A DNA stretch of 31,324 nt from Anaerolineaceae bacterium UBA6107 (GTDB lineage Bacteria > Chloroflexota > Anaerolineae > Anaerolineales > Anaerolineaceae): positions 2,050-33,373 of the forward strand of contig DIWL01000080.1 in the NCBI GenBank assembly GCA_002428455.1, read 5' to 3'. The translations under genes were made by a program, and so were the position numbers. Of the stretch, positions 17,080 through 24,982 are shown piece by piece. Within the stretch, counting starts at the first letter, position 1, and every line of letters starts with the position of its first letter. The notes beneath the pieces were generated by a model that made no database searches, had not been told where the DNA came from, and saw only the letters and a list, made by a program, of their open reading frames with translations.

Positions 17080-17490
17080 TCAGGCTTCCGTATCCGAACC
17101 ACAATAAATCCGGATGGCTTTGTTGAGGAAGATCGGCAGGGCAGGGTGGATCTTCTGGTAGAACGCTGAAAAATCCGGGTGATTCATGTACATTTCACCC
17201 AATGCCAGGAAGATCTCCGGACTGCAATCATAAAACCGGTTTATGTAGGCGTACCATTCGGCGATCAGACCCTGAACCACCGGGCTATTTTCGCGCAAGG
17301 GGATGGAACTGGCGAGTGCCAGTGTAATGCGTTCACCGTCAGCCAGCAGGGCTTTCTTTCCCTCAGCATCAAGCGCGTTCCAGCGTGTGACCGATTGCTG
17401 CACAAGGGTTGAATCCCAATGTTCTTCGGCGTATTTCTGGTATTCCGCCTGTTGTTCTTCTGAAAAAGTGTTAAAAACCTGGTTGGTCAT
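17080..17490 (-). CDS. Stand-alone TipAS-domain protein
   Basis: 136 residues, matching the antibiotic-binding domain of the MerR-type regulator TipA. The N-terminal SEEQQAEYQKYAEEHWDST, the middle GLIAEWYAYINRFYDCSPEI and GEMYMNHPDFSAFY are the typical elements. There is no DNA-binding domain, so it is equivalent to the free TipAS form, which sequesters thiopeptide ligands. Of the two cysteines of TipA, C89 (FYDC) is kept, but the position expected for the ligand-attaching second cysteine is A96 (FLALGEMY). Covalent thiopeptide capture is therefore unlikely, and another hydrophobic ligand is possible. The gene begins 20 bases after the UDP-glucose dehydrogenase stop and is probably co-transcribed with it. 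Confidence 0.8.
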   Translation of the reverse strand: MTNQVFNTFSEEQQAEYQKYAEEHWDSTLVQQSVTRWNALDAEGKKALLADGERITLALASSIPLRENSPVVQGLIAEWYAYINRFYDCSPEIFLALGEMYMNHPDFSAFYQKIHPALPIFLNKAIRIYCGSDTEA

Positions 17491-17510
17491 TTTTGATCAA
17501 ATACCCGGTT

Positions 17511-18833
17511 TTACCGGTTTTCTTTCAAGGTCAGGTCTCCGCGACCGATTCCCATGTAGGTGAAGCCCTGTTTCTTTAGTATTTCTGAATCCCAAAGGTT
17601 GCGCCCATCGAGAATGACCGGTTGTTTCATGGTGGCTTTTAATTTGGCAAAATCAAGCTGTTTGAATTCGTTCCATTCGGTTGCCAGCACCAGCGCATCA
17701 GCATTCTCGGCAACCTGGTACGGATTCTCGCATAATGTGACATGTTTGAGCACCCTGCTGGCGTTTTCCATCGCCTGCGGGTCGTACGCGCGGACATGCG
17801 CTCCTTCGTTCTGCAGCATGTGGATGATCTCGATTGCTGCGGCATCGCGGATGTCATCTGTATTGGGTTTGAAAGCAATGCCCAGCACACCAATGGTCTT
17901 GTCATTGAGTGATTTCAAGGCCTTGCGCAGCTGCATCACCGCACGCCGACGCTGATTGCGGTTAATCTCCATCACTGCCTGCAGCAGTTGGGGTTGGGTG
18001 CCATGCAATACCGCCATGTGTTCCAGGGCTTTAACGTCCTTCGGAAAACAGGAACCACCCCAGCCCAGTCCTGCATCAAGGAAATGATAGCCGATACGTT
18101 TGTCAAGACCCATACCCCTGGCCACTTCACGCACGTCTGCACCGAGTTCTTCACAAATGTTGGCGATCTCATTGATAAAGGATATGCGGGTTGCCAGGAA
18201 TGCGTTGGACGCGTACTTGATCATCTCCGCAGTACGCAGGTCAGTGATCATGATGTTGCAGCGCAGCGGTTGGTAAAGTTTAGCCACCATTTCAGCTGCA
18301 GTGCGATCCACCGATCCGAGCACGACACGATCCGGGTTCATAAAGTCGTTGATTGCTGAGCCTTCGCGCAGGAATTCAGGGTTGGATACCACACTGAACT
18401 GAAGCGGATTCCCGTTGCGGCGGCGGTTGATCACATTGGCCACCCAATCACCGGTTCCCACCGGGACGGTGGATTTGTTGATCACCAAAATGGATTCCCC
18501 TACATGATCAGCAATGGCTTCAGCCGCGGACCGCACATATGCCAGATCGGCTTCGCCGTCGCTACCGGACGGGGTACCCACCGCAATAAACGCGTATTCC
18601 GCACCTGTAAGCGCTTCATTGTAATCGGTGGAAAAGAAGAGTCGGTCGGCGGCAACATTCTGTTTGACCAGCTGCTCAAGACCAGGTTCGTAGATCGGCA
18701 TCTTACCAGCTTCAAGGTCGCCGATACGTTCCTTGTCGATGTCCAGGCAGGTGACTTCGTTGCCGAGGTCAGCGAAACAGGTTCCGGTGACCAAGCCAAC
18801 ATAACCAGTGCCGATGACGCAAATTTTGCTCAT
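17511..18833 (-). CDS. ugd: UDP-glucose 6-dehydrogenase
   Basis: 440 residues; oxidises UDP-glucose to UDP-glucuronate with two NAD+, for surface polysaccharide synthesis. The N-terminal GTGYVGLVTG is the NAD-binding motif. NPEFLREGSAINDFMNPDRV and the catalytic C262 in GWGGSCFPKD are hallmark elements, as is GIAFKPNTDDIRDA in the C-terminal domain. ATG 18833 is chosen because it starts MSKICVIGTGYVGL and has ACGGAGAG upstream. The frame is open ten codons further, without support. A related nucleotide-sugar dehydrogenase specificity (for example GDP-mannose) is less likely given the sequence around the active site. Divergent from folD. Confidence 0.9.
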   Translation of the reverse strand: MSKICVIGTGYVGLVTGTCFADLGNEVTCLDIDKERIGDLEAGKMPIYEPGLEQLVKQNVAADRLFFSTDYNEALTGAEYAFIAVGTPSGSDGEADLAYVRSAAEAIADHVGESILVINKSTVPVGTGDWVANVINRRRNGNPLQFSVVSNPEFLREGSAINDFMNPDRVVLGSVDRTAAEMVAKLYQPLRCNIMITDLRTAEMIKYASNAFLATRISFINEIANICEELGADVREVARGMGLDKRIGYHFLDAGLGWGGSCFPKDVKALEHMAVLHGTQPQLLQAVMEINRNQRRRAVMQLRKALKSLNDKTIGVLGIAFKPNTDDIRDAAAIEIIHMLQNEGAHVRAYDPQAMENASRVLKHVTLCENPYQVAENADALVLATEWNEFKQLDFAKLKATMKQPVILDGRNLWDSEILKKQGFTYMGIGRGDLTLKENR

Positions 18834-18912
18834 ATTACTCTCCGTGAGAAGGTTTTTATACAATTAATACTCCCAATTCTACCATAGGCAGGGCGTTCGG
18901 TTTGTTCGTGTG

Positions 18913-18918
18913 TATAAT
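18913..18918 (+). promoter_or_regulatory. -10 element for folD
   Basis: TATAAT (18913-18918), with no convincing -35. A strong ribosome binding site, AAAGGAGG near 18934-18942, stands 7 bases before the ATG. Confidence 0.5.
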
Positions 18919-18948
18919 GGTTAAAGAATCATAAAAGGAGGGCGTGTT

Positions 18949-19824
18949 ATGACAGCCAAGGTCATCGATGGCAAGAAGATCGGAGAGGATATCCGCAAGG
19001 AAGTCGCCGAGGGCGTGCAGGCACGCCTGGATGCCGGAAAATCGCGTCCGGGGCTGGCGACAGTGCTGGTGGGGGAGAACCCTGCCTCGCAGGTTTACGT
19101 ACGATCAAAGCAAAAAGCCTGCATCGAGGTCGGGATTGAGTCTTTCGGTTACGAACTTGGGCGAGAAGCCGGGCAAACTGAAGTTGAAAAACTGGTCAGG
19201 CAGCTCAACGCTGATGCGGCAATAAACGGGATCCTGGTACAGCTGCCATTACCATCCGGTTACGATGAAGAGGCGATACTAAGCGCGATTTCCATCGAAA
19301 AGGATGTGGATGGTTTTCACCCGCTCAATATCGGCAGGCTTGCCCAAAAGGGGCGAGACCCACTCTTTGTGCCCTGCACACCTGAGGGTGTCATGTACAT
19401 GTTGGAGCAGGAATTATCCAGCCTGGAAGGTGCGAATGCAGTGGTACTGGGCAGATCAAACATCGTGGGTATGCCGGTTGCGCTGCTGCTGGTGCGCGCA
19501 AACGCCACTGTTACGATCTGCCACTCGCGCAGCCGGGATTTAGCGGCGATTTGCAGGAACGCGGATATTTTGGTTGCAGCGGTGGGAAGACCTGAGATGG
19601 TAAGGGGTGATTGGATCAAACCCGGGGCAGTGGTGATCGATGTGGGGATCAACCGTGTGGATGACGCCACCAAACCCCGCGGGTACAAGCTGGTCGGAGA
19701 CGTATGTTACGATGAGGCTGCCGAGGTGGCCAGGGCGATCACACCGGTTCCCGGTGGAGTAGGGCCGCTCACCATCGCCATGTTGCTAAAGAATACATTA
19801 CGAGCAGCCAACTTACGCGACTGA
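18949..19824 (+). CDS. folD: Bifunctional methylenetetrahydrofolate dehydrogenase / methenyltetrahydrofolate cyclohydrolase
   Basis: 291 residues; interconverts 5,10-methylene-, 5,10-methenyl- and 10-formyl-tetrahydrofolate using NADP(H). The catalytic YVRSK (Y50, K54), GILVQLPLP, EKDVDGFHPLNIG, GRSNIVGMP and the closing ITPVPGGVGPLTIAMLLKN are the standard motifs. The length is normal. It has its own promoter and ribosome binding site. It is immediately followed by the purine block with a new promoter, so a shared transcript is possible but not needed. One-carbon units on folate are also products of purine fermentation, which makes the neighbourhood suggestive. Confidence 0.97.
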   Translation: MTAKVIDGKKIGEDIRKEVAEGVQARLDAGKSRPGLATVLVGENPASQVYVRSKQKACIEVGIESFGYELGREAGQTEVEKLVRQLNADAAINGILVQLPLPSGYDEEAILSAISIEKDVDGFHPLNIGRLAQKGRDPLFVPCTPEGVMYMLEQELSSLEGANAVVLGRSNIVGMPVALLLVRANATVTICHSRSRDLAAICRNADILVAAVGRPEMVRGDWIKPGAVVIDVGINRVDDATKPRGYKLVGDVCYDEAAEVARAITPVPGGVGPLTIAMLLKNTLRAANLRD

Positions 19825-19846
19825 TAATTTTGTAGTTGTCTGACAA

Positions 19847-19875
19847 TTGACTTTTGGAACTGTTTCATATAAACT
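19847..19875 (+). promoter_or_regulatory. Promoter of the purine block
   Basis: TTGACT (19847-19852) with a 17-base spacer to TAAACT (19870-19875), or a 15-base spacer to TATAAA (19868-19873). It is followed directly by an 11-bp dyad. Confidence 0.6.
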
Positions 19876-19878
19876 CTT

Positions 19879-19914
19879 GGTGTGAGAATGATATGGCAAA
19901 TTCTCACACCTTTT
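19879..19914 (+). promoter_or_regulatory. 11-bp dyad between promoter and 8-oxoguanine deaminase gene (operator or attenuator)
   Basis: GGTGTGAGAAT (19879-19889) and ATTCTCACACC (19900-19910) are perfect inverted repeats around GATATGGCAA, followed by TTTT. It sits at about +1 of the promoter. A repressor operator (for example for the GntR-type regulator in the same block) or an attenuating terminator would both fit. A further short palindrome, GAGAGACTCTC (19921-19931), touches the ATG. Confidence 0.7.
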
Positions 19915-19931
19915 GATAAAGAGAGACTCTC

Positions 19932-21314
19932 ATGAGCACATTACTGATCAAGCACGCGCAAGTCCTGGTTACCATGGATGACCACCACAGGGAAATACCC
20001 GATGGTGGTCTTTTTATTCGTGACGGATTCATCGAACAGGTTGGTGCATCAACCGATTTACCGGTCACTGCGGATGAAGAGTTGGATCTCACCGGGCACA
20101 TTGTGATGCCCGGATTGATCAATACGCACCATCATTTTTACCAGACGCTCACCCGCGCGGTTCCAGCCGCACAGAACGCCAATCTCTTCAACTGGTTGAC
20201 GACGCTTTACCCCATCTGGGCACGGCTCACTCCGGAGGATATCCGAATCTCCACGCAGACCGCTTTAAGTGAGCTTGCATTATCCGGTTGCACAACGGCC
20301 TCAGATCACCTCTACCTGTTCCCGAATGGTTCACGTTTGGATGACGAGATCGAGGCTGCCCGAATAGTTGGTTTGCGTCTGCATGCTTCGCGCGGTTCCA
20401 TGAGCCTCGGGCAAAGCAAAGGTGGTTTGCCACCCGACAGTGTGGTCGATAACGAAGAAAAGATCCTGGAGGACAGCGAGCGGCTGATCCGGGCTTATCA
20501 TGATCCGAATCCCGGCTCGATGATACAAATCGTACTCGCGCCCTGTTCCCCGTTCAGCGTGACAGGGGAGTTAATGAAGCAGAGTGCGGCGCTTGCCCGG
20601 CGATATGGTGTACAGTTGCACACTCACCTGGCAGAAACCCAGGACGAAGAGCAATTCTGCCTGCAGAAATTTGGTTACCGGCCGGTAGCTTACATGCAAT
20701 CCGTGGATTGGGTTGGAGATGACGTCTGGTTCGCGCATTCCGTTCATGTGAGCGCTGAAGAGATTGCGGTCTACTCGCGGGAAAAATGCGGGGTCGCGCA
20801 TTGTCCCAGCTCCAACATGCGTCTCGCCTCAGGTATCGCCCCGATCGTTGATATGTTGAGCGCCGGTGTGAGTGTTGGTCTCGGGGTGGATGGATCAGCC
20901 AGCAACGATGGTTCGCATCTACTGGCTGAAGCCCGCCAGGCGATGCTGCTGGCGCGTTTGAATGCGGGTTTAAAAGGCGCATCCCTGTCTTCAACGGGCA
21001 GCGAGATTTTCAGTGTACGCCAGGCACTGGAGATCGCCACACGCGGCGGTGCAGCGGTGCTCGGGCGCAATGATATCGGTTCACTGGAAGCGGGAAAATG
21101 CGCGGATTTTATCGCCATCAACCTCAATCGCCTGGATTATGCAGGAGCGTTGCATGACCCGGTTGCAGCAGTGCTATTGTGCCAACCGCGAGGGGTTGAT
21201 TACAACTACGTGCACGGCCGGCCGGTGGTCATGGACGGCAGGATCCTGGGATTGGACTTGGAAGAACATATACAGTTACACAACAAAGCAGCAAAAAGAC
21301 TGGTGGAAGGATAA
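19932..21314 (+). CDS. 8-oxoguanine deaminase-type amidohydrolase
   Basis: 460 residues, amidohydrolase superfamily, cytoplasmic. INTHHHFYQTLTRAVPAAQN with H66-H67-H68, LFNWLTTLYPIWARLTPED, SGCTTASDHLYLFPNG, HTHLAETQDEEQ, AHCPSSNMRLASGIAP and VDGSASNDG match the 8-oxoguanine deaminase / hydroxydechloroatrazine-hydrolase type subgroup, which deaminates 8-oxoguanine to urate and, more weakly, related aminopurines. A single metal would be held by the H-x-H pair, the two later histidines and the aspartate of VDGSASND. It is the first gene of the purine block, 8 bases before adenine deaminase. Guanine or other hydroxy-aminopurines remain possible substrates. Codon use and style are like its neighbours, with no sign of recent transfer. 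Confidence 0.85.
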   Translation: MSTLLIKHAQVLVTMDDHHREIPDGGLFIRDGFIEQVGASTDLPVTADEELDLTGHIVMPGLINTHHHFYQTLTRAVPAAQNANLFNWLTTLYPIWARLTPEDIRISTQTALSELALSGCTTASDHLYLFPNGSRLDDEIEAARIVGLRLHASRGSMSLGQSKGGLPPDSVVDNEEKILEDSERLIRAYHDPNPGSMIQIVLAPCSPFSVTGELMKQSAALARRYGVQLHTHLAETQDEEQFCLQKFGYRPVAYMQSVDWVGDDVWFAHSVHVSAEEIAVYSREKCGVAHCPSSNMRLASGIAPIVDMLSAGVSVGLGVDGSASNDGSHLLAEARQAMLLARLNAGLKGASLSSTGSEIFSVRQALEIATRGGAAVLGRNDIGSLEAGKCADFIAINLNRLDYAGALHDPVAAVLLCQPRGVDYNYVHGRPVVMDGRILGLDLEEHIQLHNKAAKRLVEG

Positions 21315-21322
21315 ACAAGACT

Positions 21323-23122
21323 ATGGGCATGGATTCTTTCTGGTTACAAAACTCGCGTAAATTGGTTGATTGTGCCATGGGGCGTCTCCCTGCGCACCTG
21401 GTCATCTTGAATTGCAGGTGGGTGTGCGTGCAAACCGGCGAGGTGATTCCGAACATCGATGTTGCCATTCGTTCCAAGCACATTGCCTATGTTGGTGAAA
21501 ACGGCCGGCATACCATTGGAAAAAATACTGCCGTTATCAACGCAAAAGGCGCATTTCTCGTGCCTGGTCTGCTGGATGCGCATATGCATGTGGAATCGGG
21601 CATGGTAACCGTGACCGAATTCGTGCGCGCTGTGCTGCCACACGGCACGACCGGCATGTTTATCGATCCACACGAGATCGCCAACGTGTTCGGGCTGCGC
21701 GGAGTACGCCTGATGGTTGACGACGCCGCGGTGCAGCCGATCCACGTCTTTGTGCAAATGCCCTCCTGTGTCCCTTCTGCCCCCGGTTTTGAAACTCCGG
21801 GCGCTGTGCTGGGTCCCAAAGAGGTTGCAGAAGCCATGACCTGGCCTGGCATCATCGGGCTGGGTGAAATGATGGATTTTCCGGGCGTATTTAACGGGGA
21901 CGATAAGGTTCATGCGGAAATGGCAGCAACGCGCGCGGCAGGTAAGGTGATCGGCGGGCATTACGCATCGCCCGATCTTGGCAATCCATTTCACGGTTAT
22001 GTCGCCGGCGGTCCGCAGGATGACCATGAAGGCACCCGCATGGAGGATGCGGTTGCCCGCGCACGCCAGGGGATGAAGGTGATGCTGCGTTATGGCTCCG
22101 CTTGGCATGATGTGGCTGCCCAGGTGAAAGCGGTGACAGAGATGGGTTTGTCCAGCCGCAACTTCCTGCTTTGCACAGACGACAGCCAGGCAGAGACACT
22201 GATTACCGAAGGTCACATGGACCGGGTCGTCCGGCACGCCATCTCTGAAGGACTGGACCCGATGACTGCCATCCAGATGGCGACGATCAACACAGCAGAG
22301 CATTTTGGGGTCTCCAGGGAAATTGGCATGATCGCTCCAGGACGTTACAGTGACCTGCTGCTGGTGGAAGACCTGCAGGATTTTCATCCGCACACGGTCA
22401 TCGCCAAAGGCAAGGTCGTGTTTGGAGATGGTGAATTGCTGGTGGACCTCCCGGAACGCGAATATCCTGATTGGGTGACCAGTTCGGTCCACTTCCCCCG
22501 TCAACTAAGAGCGGAAGATTTCAAACTGCCAACGACAGGTGAAAAGGTTACTGCCCATGTGATCGGGGTGATCGAGAATCATGCGCCAACGAAACATCTA
22601 ATTTTCGAAATGCAGGTGCGGGACGGGGAAGTTCATGCGGATGTGTCAAGGGATATTGCCAAAATCGCCCTTGTGGAACGTCACCAGCCCACGGGCAGAG
22701 TGCAGGTAGGTCTGGTGCATGGGTTTGGACTCAAGAAGACCTGCGCGATTGCCACAACTGTCGCTCATGACAGCCATCAAATGATCGTGATGGGTACGGA
22801 TGAAGCACAAATGGCCATCGCCGCAAATCACCTGGCTGCAATTGGCGGAGGGCAGGTGGTGATCAGTGAGGGAAAGGTTCTGGGGGAGATCAGATTGCCC
22901 ATTGGCGGACTCATGTCCATGCAGCCCGCGCAAAAGGTGGCTGCCGAGGCTGCTGATTTACTGTACGGATTCAGGGAATGCGGATGCACTCTTAATAACC
23001 CAAATATGACGATGAGCCTGCTTGGCCTGGTCGTGATCCCTCAATTGAGGATCTCAGATTTGGGATTGGTTGATGTTGACCGCTTCGACTTCATTCCGGT
23101 TTTGGAACCGGAGATCAAGTAG
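21323..23122 (+). CDS. ade: Adenine deaminase
   Basis: 599 residues; converts adenine to hypoxanthine and ammonia. The catalytic domain shows DAHMHVESG (H87, H89, E91), PHGTTGMFIDPHEIANVFG (H117, E118), GLGEMMDFPGV and GGHYASPDL. NFLLCTDDSQ holds the aspartate. The C-terminal domain of bacterial Ade is complete, with GLVHGFGLKKTCAIATTVAHDSHQ split over two motifs and IGGGQVVISEGKVLGEIRLP. ATG 21323 or 21329 may be used; there is no strong ribosome binding site, and translation is probably coupled to the preceding gene, whose stop is 8 bases upstream. A 386-codon open frame on the opposite strand is a shadow. Confidence 0.93.
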   Translation: MGMDSFWLQNSRKLVDCAMGRLPAHLVILNCRWVCVQTGEVIPNIDVAIRSKHIAYVGENGRHTIGKNTAVINAKGAFLVPGLLDAHMHVESGMVTVTEFVRAVLPHGTTGMFIDPHEIANVFGLRGVRLMVDDAAVQPIHVFVQMPSCVPSAPGFETPGAVLGPKEVAEAMTWPGIIGLGEMMDFPGVFNGDDKVHAEMAATRAAGKVIGGHYASPDLGNPFHGYVAGGPQDDHEGTRMEDAVARARQGMKVMLRYGSAWHDVAAQVKAVTEMGLSSRNFLLCTDDSQAETLITEGHMDRVVRHAISEGLDPMTAIQMATINTAEHFGVSREIGMIAPGRYSDLLLVEDLQDFHPHTVIAKGKVVFGDGELLVDLPEREYPDWVTSSVHFPRQLRAEDFKLPTTGEKVTAHVIGVIENHAPTKHLIFEMQVRDGEVHADVSRDIAKIALVERHQPTGRVQVGLVHGFGLKKTCAIATTVAHDSHQMIVMGTDEAQMAIAANHLAAIGGGQVVISEGKVLGEIRLPIGGLMSMQPAQKVAAEAADLLYGFRECGCTLNNPNMTMSLLGLVVIPQLRISDLGLVDVDRFDFIPVLEPEIK

Positions 23123-23150
23123 ATTGTTACCCTTCAAGGCCGCCGAGATT

Positions 23151-23903
23151 ATGGTGAAACAACAACATCAGAAAGTGGAACATCCATTCAGTCGACTGCA
23201 AATAGAACTGGATCGTCTCATCCGGGAAACTAAACCGGGTGAGCGGCTGCTTTCTGAACCACAACTGGCCAGGCAATTGGGTGTTTCGCGGGCGACTTTG
23301 CGGGAAGGCATGCGCACTTTTGAAGCCCAGGGATGGATCCGCCGCAAACAGGGTGTGGGCACCTTTGTGGTGGGTGAAACCAAAGTGATCGAATCCGGGT
23401 TGGAAGTTCTCGAAAGCATCGAGCGGCTGGCCAACCGGAGCGGTTTGACCGTCTCCATGGGAGACCTGTTGGTCAGTGAGAAACAGGCTGATCCAGTTGA
23501 AGCGGAAAACCTGAATGTACAGGTAGGTTGCAGCCTGGTGCAGATCTCAAGGGTGATCTACGCTGACGAACGCCCGGTCGCCTACCTGGTGGATATACTA
23601 CCGCCGGATATCCTCACTGAGCAAGAATTATCTGCTGGTTTTACCGGTTCGGTGCTGGATTTTCTACAAAAACGGGGCGATCCGGTGTTGGACCGGTCTT
23701 TCACTGAAATACAGGCTGTACCAGCTACCGCAGCAATCGCCAGGTCGCTGGAGATCCAGCGGGGCGATGTATTGCTGCTCTTTACCGCCCGCCTGATCGA
23801 TAGCGCCGAATGGGTAATTGATTATTCGCTCAGTTATTTTCTTCCCGGGTATTTCCGGTTCCATGTGATCCGCCGGATTGAGAACAAAGGATCCAGGTAC
23901 TAA
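23151..23903 (+). CDS. GntR/HutC-family transcriptional regulator
   Basis: 250 residues. The N-terminal winged helix (about 12-75) has ERLLSEPQLARQLGVSRATL and GWIRRKQGVGTFV, which is diagnostic for GntR regulators. The C-terminal part (about 80-250) looks like a UTRA ligand-binding domain (SLVQISRVIYADERPVAYLV, then DYSLSYFLPGYFRFHVIRR). The open frame begins inside ade at 23070, but the family starts near ATG 23151, 28 bases after the ade stop. Its position inside the block points to a local role: it probably binds a purine or a downstream metabolite and controls the promoter at 19847, the promoter at 27087, or both. The ligand is unknown. Confidence 0.88.
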   Translation: MVKQQHQKVEHPFSRLQIELDRLIRETKPGERLLSEPQLARQLGVSRATLREGMRTFEAQGWIRRKQGVGTFVVGETKVIESGLEVLESIERLANRSGLTVSMGDLLVSEKQADPVEAENLNVQVGCSLVQISRVIYADERPVAYLVDILPPDILTEQELSAGFTGSVLDFLQKRGDPVLDRSFTEIQAVPATAAIARSLEIQRGDVLLLFTARLIDSAEWVIDYSLSYFLPGYFRFHVIRRIENKGSRY

Positions 23904-23990
23904 ATGGAAAAGGAGGCTACCGTCCCGAACAATGCAGGGTTTTTCCAGCGTATCTCGATCAGGTAAATATTTCAAGAATAGGAGATCAAA

Positions 23991-24941
23991 ATGAGAAGTT
24001 TTGCTGGAAGGGATATTCTTTCACTGAAAGATTTTGAGCGTGAAGAGTTTTTTCATGTCTTCGAAGTAGCAGATGAGATGGCTCCCATCGCCAAGAGCCG
24101 CAGAAATACAGATCTACTGGCAGAAAAAACATTAGTGACGGCTTTCTATCAACCCAGCACACGCACCCGCCTGGCGCACGAAGCGGCGATGCACCGCCTG
24201 GGTGGTCATGTAACCGGTTTCTACGATGTAAAAATGACCCGCGCCGGAGATTTTTACCAGGAATCGATCAAAGATACGGTCAAAATGCTTGAGTATTACG
24301 GTGATGTGATCGTGATGCGTCATTTTCAGCAGGGCGCTCCTCACGAGGCTGCCAAATGGGCTTCGATCCCCATCATCAACGGTGGAGACGGCTGGGGCGA
24401 GCATCCAACCCAGATCCTCACCGACCTGTACACCGTTCTCACCGAGAAGGGGACGCTTGATGGATTAACCTGGTTGGCGGTAGGTGATATGCGCATGCGC
24501 ACCATGCACTCACTCGGTTACGCGTTATCGCAATTTGATTGCCCGATCACTTTCGTTTCACCCCCTGATATGTCGTTAACCCCGGAGTTCAAAGAGGAAC
24601 TAAAGCAATACAGTGTGGATTTCCAGGAAGTGGAGCATGTCGAACAGGCGATCGCCAGCGCTGACGTCATCCTGGTTGAACCGGTCGTTCAGCCCGATTA
24701 CACCAAACATCGGCAGGAAGCCGGCGAAAAGGGGACCACTCCCGCAAATTATTGCATCACCCGCGAACTACTCACCACCAAGGCAAAATCAGATGCCATC
24801 CTGCTGCATTCATTGCCGCGCATGGATGAGATCCCCACGGATGTGGACATCACACGCTGGTCACGCTACTGGGTGGAAGCCTTCAACGGAGTGGTCATGC
24901 GCATGGCTTTGCTGGCACTTGTTCTCGGAAAGATGGAATAA
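23991..24941 (+). CDS. Aspartate-carbamoyltransferase-like protein of unknown acceptor specificity
   Basis: 316 residues, transcarbamylase fold. The carbamoyl-phosphate site is well kept: QPSTRTRL (54-61), MRH in VIVMRHFQQGA, and HPTQILTDLYT. LPRMDEIPTDVD and the final ALLALVLGKME are ATCase-like. By eye alignment with E. coli PyrB, however, the Ser80/Lys84 loop (TSLGKKGET) reads TRAGDFYQES, with no serine or lysine at those points. The aspartate-binding Arg229/Gln231 (TRVQ) read EPVV, and HPLPR is HSLPR. This argues against aspartate as acceptor. Its neighbours are a second transcarbamylase and carbamate kinase, as in catabolic carbamoyl transfer. AATAGGAG is a good ribosome binding site. 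A biosynthetic PyrB remains possible but unlikely. Confidence 0.82.
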   Translation: MRSFAGRDILSLKDFEREEFFHVFEVADEMAPIAKSRRNTDLLAEKTLVTAFYQPSTRTRLAHEAAMHRLGGHVTGFYDVKMTRAGDFYQESIKDTVKMLEYYGDVIVMRHFQQGAPHEAAKWASIPIINGGDGWGEHPTQILTDLYTVLTEKGTLDGLTWLAVGDMRMRTMHSLGYALSQFDCPITFVSPPDMSLTPEFKEELKQYSVDFQEVEHVEQAIASADVILVEPVVQPDYTKHRQEAGEKGTTPANYCITRELLTTKAKSDAILLHSLPRMDEIPTDVDITRWSRYWVEAFNGVVMRMALLALVLGKME

Positions 24942-24982
24942 AGGGTAAAATACCTGTTAACAATAAATTATCAGGAGGAGAA

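Noticed and set aside
19861..19931. Purine riboswitch in front of the 8-oxoguanine deaminase gene (CATATAA followed by a stem with loop GATATGG)
   Set aside because: The resemblance covers only the P1/J1-2 start and L2. The conserved J2/3 (TTTCTAC-like), P3/L3 and J3/1 elements are absent; the sequence runs straight into TTTTGATAAAGAGAG and the ATG.
21344..22504. 386-codon minus-strand open frame opposite adenine deaminase
   Set aside because: It mirrors a firmly identified gene; its translation is rich in His/Arg/Cys and has no family pattern.
23904..23966. 20-codon open frame MEKEATVPNNAG... directly after the GntR stop
   Set aside because: It is simply the continuation of the same frame beyond the stop, with no ribosome binding site before its ATG; no evidence of coding.
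23991..24941. Calling this gene pyrB
   Set aside because: The residues that bind aspartate in PyrB appear to be replaced and the setting is catabolic, so the biosynthetic name would mislead.
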